Origin: Lineus longissimus
Taxonomy: Eukaryota > Nemertea > Pilidiophora > Heteronemertea > Lineidae
Length of the DNA stretch: 64,000 nt
Assembly (NCBI RefSeq): GCF_910592395.1
Contig: NC_088312.1
Span: forward strand, 23,815,292 to 23,879,291
Direction of reading: 5' to 3'
The position numbers were made by a program, and so were the translations under genes. Under the pieces are notes generated by a model that ran no database searches, was not told where the DNA came from, and saw only the letters and a list, made by a program, of their open reading frames with translations. Below are positions 43,902-53,592 of the stretch, piece after piece. The stretch's first letter is position 1, and each line of letters begins with the position of its first letter.

Positions 43902-45440
43902 TCACCGTAAGGGGAGTCTATACGATAGCGCTGTGTCCGTCGGCGGCGGCGTCCTCGTTGTCGTCGTCGTCGTCGTCGTCCGTCGTATCCTGTTTCAGAA
44001 ACAGTGGCACGTTTCTTAACCGCTAGAGCTATGAACTTGAAACTTTGTACACAGCACCCCCTAGGTCAGGTGACCTCTGACACTGAATTTCGGTCCGATC
44101 TGATTTTCAACTTGGCCACCAGGGGGCCAAATGTCGATATCTAAAAAGTGTGATATCTCGCTTATTAGTGACTTGTTTTCGATGAAACTTTTGTTGTAGG
44201 TACTCATAGCAAATATACATCTTATATCATACGGGTTTTTAATTTGACCTACTTTTCAAGGTCACAAAGGTCATATGGCGTAAATTGGCTGTTAGAGTGT
44301 TAACTATGGCACGTTTCTTAACCACTAAAGCTATGAACTTGAAACTTGGTACAGATAGCCCCCTATATCACATAGCCTCTGGTGCTGAATTTCAGTTTGA
44401 TCTGATTTTCAACTTTGCCACCAGGGGGCCAAAAGTGGAAATCTAAAAAGTGTGATATCTCGCTTATAAGTGACTTGTTTTCGATAAAATTTTTATGGTA
44501 GGTACTCTTCGGAAGAATACATCACATATCTTACGGGTTTTCAATTTGACCTACTTTTCAAGGTCACAGAGGTCATATGGCGTAAATTGGCCGTGAGAGT
44601 GTAAACTATGGCATGTTTCTTAACCAGTAAAGCTATGAACTTGAAACTTGGTGCATATAACCCCCTACATCAGATAACCTCTGATGCCGAATTTTGGCCC
44701 GATCTGATTCTTTATTCGGCCACCAGGGGTCCATAATGGAAAAAGTAAGAAGTGCAATATCTTGCTTATTTTTAGTGATTCGTTTTCAATAACATTTTCA
44801 TGGTAGGTTCTCCTAGCAAAGAAGCATCACATATCATATGAGTTTTTGATCTGACCTGCTTTTCAAGGTCACAGAGGTCAAATGGCGTAAATTGGTCGTT
44901 TGATTGTTACTATGGCACGTTTCTTAACCACTAAAGCTTTGAACTTGAAATTTGATACACATGACTCCCTACGTCATGTAACCTCGGACACCGAATTTCG
45001 ATCTGATCTGGTACTCGGCTCGGCCACCAGGAGGCCAAAACAAAAATAGGTAAAACGTGCAACATCTCGTTTATTATGCTACGTTCACACCTAATGCGTA
45101 TTTAAACCGAATTCCGTAGTGCGCACTCCGGAATTCGGACTAGTTAGTGCGGGATAAAAATGATGAGTTCACACTGGGTTAATTCGAATCTCAATCCGCA
45201 CTAACTGCATTCAGACACAATCCGGACTAGATCGCGGCCATCGCCATCATGTTGTTCAGCCCCGGGCCGATCAAACATTAGAGAACTTTCGCCACGCCGT
45301 CCGAGATCCGATCCGCCGAGAACGGATCTCGTTCTCGATCCCGTTCCCGGAAAGTACGTTGCGCGCATTCGCCACGCCGTTCCGAGGACGGGTATTTTTT
45401 TACGTCACCTGCAGCTCGTTGCTATGGTGATTCTGTCAAA

Positions 45441-46524
45441 ATGGCGGCTGATCTCAGACGGCTAGGAAATTTTGCTTTCGAAGATGACGAATTGATGCAG
45501 GTTATGCATGAACATTTATTTTTTGCTGACGCCCAAGATAAGGAGAGCACGTTTAATCCCAACTGGCCAAGATTCGACTTGAATCGACTGACTGACGCAC
45601 AAAGCAAGGAACAATTCAGATTCTACAAAGATGAAATCATTGATTGCAAATGTGTTACGCATTCCAAATGTGGTTCAGTGTCGGAATCGCTGTGAGGTTA
45701 AGGGTCTTGACGCCCTCTGCATGACTCTGAGACGGATGGCGTATCCCAATAGGCTCAGTCAAAGTGAAGATGTTTTCGGAAGGCCGACTTCTGTCATATC
45801 GTTCGCAATCAATGAAACCGTCGATTACATTTACCAAACTCATGGACACCTCCTACACCAGTTAGATCAGTCATGGCTAAATGAAGAACATCTTCGTGTC
45901 TACGCGGATGCTATACATGAGTCTGGCGCACCCTTGGATAACTGCTTTGGCTTCATCGATGGAACGGTAAGACCAATTTGTCGACCAATAAGAGGTCAAC
46001 GATCAGTATTCAATGGACACAAGCGCGTACACTCTCTAAAATTTCAGTCCATGGTCCTACCAAATGGCATCCTCGCCAATCTCTGGGGACCAGTTGAAGG
46101 GAGACGGCATGACGCTGGCATCTTAGCGGACAGTGGCCTTCACGACCAGCTGGATCGTCTGCCACGGACCGAAAACGGTGAAAGTTACTACGTTTATGGG
46201 GATCCTGCTTATCCTGTTCGACCGTGGATGATTTCTCCATTTAGGGCAGGCGCGCTTGGGCTAAACGAGCATCAACAGGCATTCAATACTGCGATGGCGG
46301 CCCCAAGAACATCTGTTGAATGGACATTTGGCAAGATCTTACAGTACTGGGCATTTGTAGATTTCAAAAAAGACCTGAAGGTATTTTTGCAGCCTGTGGC
46401 AAAGTATTACCTGCTTGCAGGCTTGCTGACCAATATCCACACGTGTCTGAGAGGTTCCTTGACGGGCGGTTACTTCGAACTTGACCCACCAACTTTGGAG
46501 GATTATGTTGGCATTTTGGACTAG
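45441..46524 (+). pseudogene. Harbinger-type DDE transposase, frameshifted
   Basis: An N-terminal frame (45441 to about 45644, starting MAADLRRLG) and a long C-terminal frame (about 45646-46524) encode consecutive parts of one HARBI1-like nuclease. The switch near 45642-45646 (YKDEIID in one frame, ANVLRIP in the next) fits loss of about two bases; no intron with GT-AG fits. In the C-terminal part the catalytic triad is visible: Asp in GFIDGT, Asp in YGDPAYP and Glu in TSVEWTFG, with the NGHKRVH and RRHDAG blocks of the family. Apart from the frameshift it is intact, with no other stop, so inactivation is recent or the shift is an assembly error. Confidence 0.88.
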
Positions 46525-46838
46525 TAAATGAACGTAACGGTTTTCTGGTTCTGTGCGCGCATCCCCGCAGCGCGCCTCCGGTCTCAGTGAATTTCAAATT
46601 TAGCGCGGGCGGTCAATTGATTTTGCTGTTCTTGACTGCAACACAAGATGGCAGCGCGATCGCTATTTCCCAAATGACTGGAATTGTGTATTTTTTGGGA
46701 CCTTCTCGAACTTGCTGCTGCTTGACCCCCCCCCCCCCCCAGATATAAAAAAAACTGAAGATGACTCGTTTCTCTTCCACGTTAAGTTGGGAATGGTCTT
46801 AGTCCATCAAGAGAAACGACATTTTTATTTTCATCTTC

Positions 46839-46875
46839 CTTGAAGTAATTATATTGACAATATAATTACTTCAAG
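46839..46875. repeat. Perfect palindrome, 18-bp arms
   Basis: CTTGAAGTAATTATATTG is followed by one base and then its exact complement. It lies in the transposon between the 3' ends of its two convergent genes. Confidence 0.9.
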
Positions 46876-46894
46876 ATCAGACCAGTCAAAACCG

Positions 46895-46926
46895 AGAAGT
46901 GTTGAGACAGAGGGGATTCTACAGTA
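46895..46926. repeat. Solo terminus of a small inverted-repeat element
   Basis: About 32 bp (gaagtgttgagacagagggg..attctacagta) match the right end of the 220-bp element at 47425-47644. Confidence 0.7.
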
Positions 46927-47424
46927 CTTTGCAGCAGTGTCTCCATGAAACGGTTTACTTTAGTATGCATTCTTTTCCAATATACCATAATAAATCGAAT
47001 GCGAGGCCAATGTTTGCCGATTCCCAGGGGGTTGGGGTGGAGTGGGGTTACCATAATGAAGCCATGGTAGCTGGGAGTAACATCTGACTGGCACTCATCC
47101 CTGTAAGCTAACCATGCTAACAAGTCCATTCTTGAAATCCTGATAATTGCCTGGGTGAATTGAATGGCTTCCAGGGGATGGCCTTCTCTCACACAAAAGC
47201 TTAATCCAGCATTGCAGAGCATCGTGATAGGTTGTGATCTCAGATGTATACGCTCTTTCTTCACAGATGTAGCCTAAGGCATAAAATTGAATTGATACAA
47301 AGATATTAAATCAAAATAACCAACATTTATTTCTATATCAATAAACTCTGTAACATTGCAACATCTTTTAAAAAACAATCAAATACTAACTTAACTCGCA
47401 CACAATACTTTGACATGAATAACA

Positions 47425-47644
47425 TACTGTAAAATCCTCTCTGTCTCGACACTTCCAATCTTGACCCTTGTTTCTCAAACACCTCACAGAAGCCGGTTTT
47501 AAACATCGATATATTTCATTTTGTGCGTAGAGAAACAATGGGAATACCCCCCCCAAAAATATGCTAGGAAAACACGGGGGAAAACCATTCATTCATTTAT
47601 TCAAGTCACCACAGAAGTGTCGAGACAGAGGGGATTCTACAGTA
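47425..47644. mobile_element. MITE-like element, 220 bp, inside the Harbinger
   Basis: The left end (tactgtaaaatcctctctgt..ctcgacactt) is the inverted complement of the right end (aagtgtcgagacagagggga..ttctacagta) over about 32 bp with few mismatches. It has no coding capacity and lies just beyond the stop codon of the Myb-like gene. Confidence 0.7.
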
Positions 47645-47666
47645 GACGTACTGATAATTTCAAAGT

Positions 47667-50600
47667 CTATTTCTTGAGTTGTTGACTCTCAATAAATTGT
47701 TGAAATATTGCTGAAAACTGTTGTTCTTTTGTCTTTTCTAATTCCATTCTATGGCGCCTCTCCTCTTTTTCAAGTTCAAATTGTTCCCGTTTGAATGCCA
47801 GTTCTTCATTTTTTAGGTTAATTTCCTCCTGTTTCATTTTAGTGTAGTCAGTCATCACCTCTTTCTTTTTCTTTCTTGGGGTGTTGGAAGGAGCCTTGTT
47901 TTCATCTGCAATGTAAAAGAGAAGTATAACTATGGAGGTTACTAAAACATGCAGTAGTCAAATGAAACCTCAATTGCAGAATCACAGTCAAACTTGCCCA
48001 AGTCAGTCTTGCATAAGTCGAATTCTGACTTATGCTTTTCTTTTTAATAATCCTCACCTTAGTTGAACCTTGTCTTAAAAGTCGAAGAAAAATCTCTGAT
48101 CCCAACAGGTTCGACTTAGGCCTAGCTAGTGTATTAACCCTCCCTTTGGAGAGAAATGGGACCAAAGCATGTGAATGGGAATCATGAGTTTCCCTCCCTC
48201 ACCCCTGACATTTGCCCCTCCTAGACATTCTATGCCCCCCTAATGACATCACCCCCCCCCCCCCCCCCCAACTGAAGGACAGTCTTTTCTCAGTGATATC
48301 TTTTTGAGGGAAATGGGTAGCAATTATCCAGGGCCACATCAGATTTTTGCCACCTAAATTTATGGGATCAAGTGGACAAAAATCAGAAATTTGTTTCAGT
48401 ACGTATTCTTACCTTTATCACCAATCAGGGTTTCCATCGCGCGTTTCCTTATTTCAGTCCCCGCTTCAATCAATCTCTTGTCGTTTTTGTTTGAACTGGT
48501 TGATGCGGTCTTCTTTCTTTCATGGGAATCAGACTTCATGGTGAGGATCTCTTGAAGGAGGATTTCCCGCTCTTCATATTCCTCAGCAGTGCCAGATCTG
48601 AAAGAGTATAATTGGCATGAACATTTTTGCTTGGAAATCAAAGTACTTTATTACTGTTCACAGAGGACTGAAGAAAACCTTAAAAATGATGGGATATTCT
48701 ACCAACGACCCATGGATTGAAGCAAAGAGAAAAGAATTTGAAAATATGCAGGTTATTGTAAATTCATAGGTCATAGGGAAGTCAAAAGGCAAGGTAAAAA
48801 TTACCCTAAGCCTACATCTAAGTTGCTAGAAACTATTTTTTTATCTTGTCTCAAAATTTATAATTATTAAATTAACACTGAATTTTGTCCGAGACATCAA
48901 TGCAACAAAACTTACTTTCTTAGTGCAGCCATCTGCTGTGTTTTGAATGCGTTAATTAATCGGTCTACCCTCTCCTTCACCGATCGGTCATTAACCGGAA
49001 CAGCTCCGGGCTTTATCTTCAACATAGCAGAATTGAAGTTCTGGGTTATTACTGCCCATCTATCTGCATCTTCGTATGGGTTTCGAGCTCTGATTTCTCG
49101 CAGAAGTGTAACATCGAAGGACGGGTTATACCTTATCGTCTTGGCCCTAGAAAAAGCAGAAAAGAATTGTACATTAGCAGATGATTAGTTACCAGATCAA
49201 AGTACTATGATTATTATAGTTTGCCATTTTGAGGGATCTGGGAGGATCAAGAGGGGGTTCCTTCAAAAAACGTCTTCTGAATCTGTGCATACCCACCCTG
49301 AATTTTCAACAATTATGGGTTTATGGCGAACATCTACAGGGCTGGCCCACAGGCCTTCATGGAGAAAGCATGGATACATACCCTGCCTTGCCTGTACTTT
49401 TGGGGTTTTTTGGTGGTGCATCCCCACTGCCGCCATCATTGGGTCCGGGACCAGTTTCCTCATCACCACTGCCAGGTTCAAACCTCATCTCCTGAAACGT
49501 GAAAGTGACAATGAAAAAAAAATTAGGACCAGTAGCTAGCCTACCAACCAGTATCAAAGACAGGTGACTAAGAGGCCACTCTTTTATTCGTTGACCTTAG
49601 GGGCCTTCGAATGCCTTCAGAGGCGAGTCTGACAAGTCGCCTTCCAAAGATTCTAACTAGTAAAGGCCGCCTCCAGTCAAACATTGGCCAGGGGTGTCAG
49701 TAGCCATGTTACATGCCCTGAATGAAGAATCAATCACTGACTCAGTCAATCAGGCCGGTCAATGTATAGGGCCTTTTCGACAAGGGGCTCCCAGACTCAG
49801 GCAGAGGGCTTCATCCCATTGTTCGAGCCTCGGACAGAGCCCCATTGTTGGCCTACGGAACAATGGGATTAAGCCCTTCGGGAGCCCTTGACGAAAAGGC
49901 CTATCATTCATTCATCAGACAAGAGATGAGAGAGCCATCCCTACATACATTATTAGGCCTACGGTTCTGACACACAGTACATTTACATGTTAATGTACAC
50001 TGCTGATGTAGGCCTACATTTCTGCGCCTTAGAATTGGCACTGTTTTACCATGTTTACAGCATGAAAAACAAATTAAAATCGTGCAGGATGGCTTCACTA
50101 TCAACTCAAGAATGTTTTGCACCCATATTCGTCCTCATTTTGTACATACCGCGAGAGTATCCCACAGGTTTGCCATTTGAATAATTTTTGATAGCCGCGC
50201 AGCCGTTCCCGGAAAAGCCACTCGAGATATATCGCCTGATTCACGGCATCCGGTTTCGGGATCGCAATCTGATACCCAAATACTGATGACGTCATTCACA
50301 TTTTTGGCCCGTTCTCGGAGATTTGGATCTCGGACGGCGTGGCGAAAGTTCCCTATTGTATCCACGATGTGGCGAGGATTGTGGATCGGTCGGGTCCCGA
50401 GGACTTCATCCAAAATTTCAAGTTCTTCGTCCCCAAAGCCGTTCCGTCCTGAGGTACCTGATCGACCCAAGTTGTTACGGGCCTTGACCCAATCTCCCTT
50501 CATTGATTTTAGTTTGTTACGACACTGGTCAGTCGTACGATCGTAGCCTTCTAGTTTCAGAAGCTCAGCGATCCGGCTGTATACATGGGAATTGCGGTGA

Positions 50601-50704
50601 TTCCCCTGCAATTGGCCCTCAATATCTTCATCTCTCCATATCCTTAACAAGGCCAGTCGCTCATCGCGTGACCAAGCAGGACTTCTTTGTAGATTGGCAG
50701 CCAT
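47667..50704 (-). CDS. Harbinger accessory protein with two Myb/SANT-like modules and a coiled coil
   Basis: Five phase-consistent exons, 50704-50150, 49491-49382, 49146-48916, 48597-48413 and 47905-47667, give 439 residues. Residues about 8-100 form a trihelix Myb/SANT-like domain (SPAWSRDERLALLRIW, EGYDRTTDQCRNKLKSMKGDW, FGDEELEILDEVLG). Residues about 223-320 form a second SANT-like module (YNPSFDVTLLREIRARNPY, RWAVITQNF, VKERVDRLINAF) of a type common in invertebrate transposons. Residues 361-439 are a charged coiled coil (KREQFELEKEERRHRMELEK) after a basic patch (PRKKKK). In PIF/Harbinger elements a Myb-like protein brings the transposase to the nucleus and to transposon ends. Intron 1 contains a foldback element. 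The frame is open upstream of 50704, but the domain starts at this ATG. No stops or frameshifts interrupt it. Confidence 0.82.
49767..49903. mobile_element. Foldback element (~135 bp) in an intron of the Harbinger gene
   Basis: Arms AGGGCCTTTTCGACAAGGGG.. and their complement ..CCCTTGACGAAAAGGCCT pair, as do 'cttcatcccattgttc' and 'gaacaatgggattaag'. It is a third level of nesting: foldback in Harbinger in tandem-repeat element. Confidence 0.8.
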
Positions 50705-51196
50705 TTCGTACAATAAAACAACAATGAAAATCACTTGGAAAAATGCAGGAATGACAGCGTGATAAACACATGTGCATGACAGAATAAAACGGAAGGAAGT
50801 AGGCCAATAACCACTGCGCATGGGTGAACAGGTAGCGACTGCGCTGATCCGAATTAAACTGTTCACACTGCCAATGTTAATGCGGAATAAGCTGGTGCGC
50901 ACTAGCTAGCACGGATTAAGAACCGTACTTGTTAATTCGCATTCAATCCGGACTAACTGGCTTCTAGGGTGACCTCTTATTCCGAATTAAGGCTTTAGTA
51001 CGCCTTTAGTGCGGAATAAAACGCTAGTGTGAACACGGCATTAGGGACTTGTTTTTGATGATATTCTTATGGTACTTACTCCAAGCAATGATACATCACA
51101 TGTCATACCGACTTTGGTTTGACCTATATACTATACATGTACAATGTTTCTTAATCTGAATGAATTCCAAAGCACCAAATATCTATACGGTGAGCA

Positions 51197-51639
51197 CAAT
51201 GGCCCCTGGCCGTTTCATTAATTAGGTACTGCAGTATATATGACTGTACTGTAGCTTGAAAAAAAGTTACAGATGTATGTATATGCAAAGACAAAAATTC
51301 TTCTGCAACTCTTCGTACAAAAACTTGTAAAAAATTAAATATGACAAGAACCAAAATTGATTTCGTTATCTGATTCATTTGACATTGGCACTGCCTGCCC
51401 CTGGTATTTGATCCTTCCGTCAGATAAGTATGTGCTCTCACTCAGTTGAGGTTGAATCCCAAGTGATTCACAGAGGGTGCTGACAAGACTCCCATATTAA
51501 ATTGACAGTTAAGGGCTTAATGCCAGGGAACCTGGGTTAAGCTCTACCTGATGAGATTTCCAAGTCTGGTGATATCCCAGCAGACCCAGACAAGACACCT
51601 GGACTTGTGAACGGGCCAGGAGCACACCACCAGACATGT
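51197..51639. other. Unique spacer, no gene seen
   Basis: Between the end of the tandem-repeat element and the 60/69-bp minisatellite; no gene-like frame or repeat. Confidence 0.4.
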
Positions 51640-53290
51640 GACTATCTCTTGGTCTTCAACACCCATATTCCCCATATGAACGTGAGGAGACGCCACCAGA
51701 CGTGATCGTCTCTTGCTGGTCTTCATTCCCCATATAAACGTGAGGAGACGCCACCAGACATGTGACTGTCTCTTGCTGGTCTTCATTGCCCATATAAACG
51801 TGAGGAGACGCCACCAGACATGTGACTGTCTCTTGTTGGTCTTCATTGCCCATATTCCCCATATAAACATGAGGAGACGCCACCAGACATGTGACTGTCT
51901 CTTGTTGGTCTTCATTGCCCATATTCCCCATATAAACATGAGGAGACGCCACCAGACGTGATCGTCTCTTGCTGGTCTTCATTCCCCATATAAACGTGAG
52001 GAGACGCCACCAGACATGTGACTGTCTCTTGCTGGTCTTCATTGCCCATATAAACGTGAGGAGACGCCACCAGACATGTGACTGTCTCTTGTTGGTCTTC
52101 ATTGCCCATATTCCCCATATAAACGTGAGGAGACGCCACCAGACATGTGACTGTCTCTTGTTGGTCTTCATTGCCCATATTCCCCATATAAACATGAGGA
52201 GACACCACCAGACATCTGACTGTCTCTTGTTGGTCTTCATTGCCCATATTCCCCATATAAACATGAGGAGACACCACCAGACATCTGACTGTCTCTTGTT
52301 GGTCTTCATTGCCCATATTCCCCATATAAACGTGAGGAGACACCACCAGACATCTGACTGTCTCTTGTTGGTCTTCATTGCCCATATTCCCCATATAAAC
52401 ATGAGGAGACGCCACCAGACATGTGACTGTCTCTTGTTGGTCTTCATTGCCCATATTCCCCATATAAACGTGAGGAGACACCACCAGACATCTGACTGTC
52501 TCTTGTTGGTCTTCATTGCCCATATTCCCCATATAAACATGAGGAGACGCCACCAGACATGTGACTGTCTCTTGTTGGTCTTCATTGCCCATATTCCCCA
52601 TATAAACGTGAGGAGACGCCACCAGACATGTGACTGTCTCTTGTTGGTCTTCATTGCCCATATTCCCCATATAAACGTGAGGAGACACCACCAGATATCT
52701 GACTGTCTCTTGCTGGTCTTCATTGCCCATATTCCCCATATAAACGTGAGGAGACACCACCAGACATCTGACTGTCTCTTGTTGGTCTTCATTGCCCATA
52801 TTCCCCATATAAACATGAGGAGACGCCACCAGACATGTGACTGTCTCTTGTTGGTCTTCATTGCCCATATTCCCCATATAAACATGAGGAGACACCACCA
52901 GACATCTGACTGTCTCTTGTTGGTCTTCATTGCCCATATTCCCCATATAAACATGAGAAGACACCACCAGACATCTGACTGTCTCTTGTTGGTCTTCATT
53001 GCCCATATTCCCCAAATAAACGTGAGGAGACGCCACCAGACATGTGACTGTCTCTTGCTGGTCTTCATTGCCCATATTCCCCATATAAACGTGAGGAGAC
53101 GCCACCAGACATCTGACTGTCTCTTGTTGGTCTTCATTGCCCATATTCCCCATATAAACGTGAGGAGACACCACCAGATATCTGACTGTCTCTTGTTGGT
53201 CTTCATTGCCCATATTCCCCATATAAACGTGAGAAGACACCACCAGATATGTGACTGTCTCTTGTTGGTCTTCATTGCCCATATTCCCTG
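51640..53290. repeat. Minisatellite, 69-bp unit with 58/60-bp variants, about 25 copies
   Basis: Units contain 'tgactgtctcttgttggtct', 'tcattgcccatattccccat' and 'gaggagacgccaccagac'. Copies near the left end lack a 9-bp CATATTCCC piece (60 bp) or carry gatcgtctc (58 bp). Haplotype blocks (cacca/catctg with gcca/catgtg) are shuffled, indicating unequal exchange. 69 and 60 are multiples of three, so 400-540 codon open frames appear on both strands; none is a gene. A ~300-bp span after it holds only NUDT18 3' sequence. Confidence 0.95.
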
Positions 53291-53383
53291 ACCATGAAGT
53301 CTGTGATGATGTGAACAGAATCTTACTTCCTTGAGGCATCTTGGTCAGATGAGACATCAAGTCTGGTTCGATAATGATAACAT

Positions 53384-53389
53384 TTTATT
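53384..53389 (-). terminator. Poly(A) signal AATAAA of NUDT18-like gene
   Basis: AATAAA on the minus strand about 205 bp after the NUDT18-like stop codon. Confidence 0.45.
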
Positions 53390-53592
53390 AAAACATCATT
53401 CATAATAAACGATTTCCACACAAAAACTGGACTTTCGCCCTTACAGAAAGGTTCGTTAACGTACACTTTTTTATTTTTGACAATTACATTTGAGTTAGAA
53501 ACTTCATCTACTGATCACAGTTGCATCCAAATGATCCTGAGCATCCCCGATTCTATATGAGATGATTTGTGTTTGCAACGATTTGTCAAGGT

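Larger units (their letters stand above)
45077..51040. mobile_element. PIF/Harbinger DNA transposon, 5,964 bp
   Basis: The target-site duplication TTA is at 45074-45076 and 51041-51043. Terminal inverted repeats begin TGCTACGTTCACACC on the left and TGCCGTGTTCACACT on the right (complement). Removing 45077-51043 restores a continuous repeat unit (ctcgtttattagggacttgt), matching sister units (ctcgcttattagtgacttgt), so the boundaries are precise. TTA target duplication, a DDE transposase and a Myb/SANT protein are the hallmarks of this superfamily. Subterminal zones on both sides repeat GTTCACACT, TCCGCACTAA and TTAATTCG words. Confidence 0.95.
43902..51196. mobile_element. Tandem-repeat element with GCTCACCGTA termini, interrupted by Harbinger
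   Basis: Left end GCTCACCGTA (43902) and right end TACGGTGAGC (51187-51196) are perfect 10-bp inverted complements. Behind the left end is a GTC/CGT-rich segment, then four diverged units of about 302 bp starting near 44006, 44308, 44610 and 44913 (each with 'gtttcttaacc', 'tatgaacttgaaact' and 'aaggtcac..aggtcat'). The fourth unit is split at 45076 by the Harbinger insertion and resumes at 51041. No protein-coding frame was found in the units. It looks like a non-autonomous repeat with satellite-like interior. Confidence 0.7.

Noticed and set aside
45441-46524. Domesticated HARBI1 host gene
   Set aside because: It is frameshifted and lies within intact terminal repeats and target duplications, so it is a transposon copy.
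51656-53360. Open frames of 440-540 codons
   Set aside because: They are the 69/60-bp minisatellite read in different frames, with no conserved domain.
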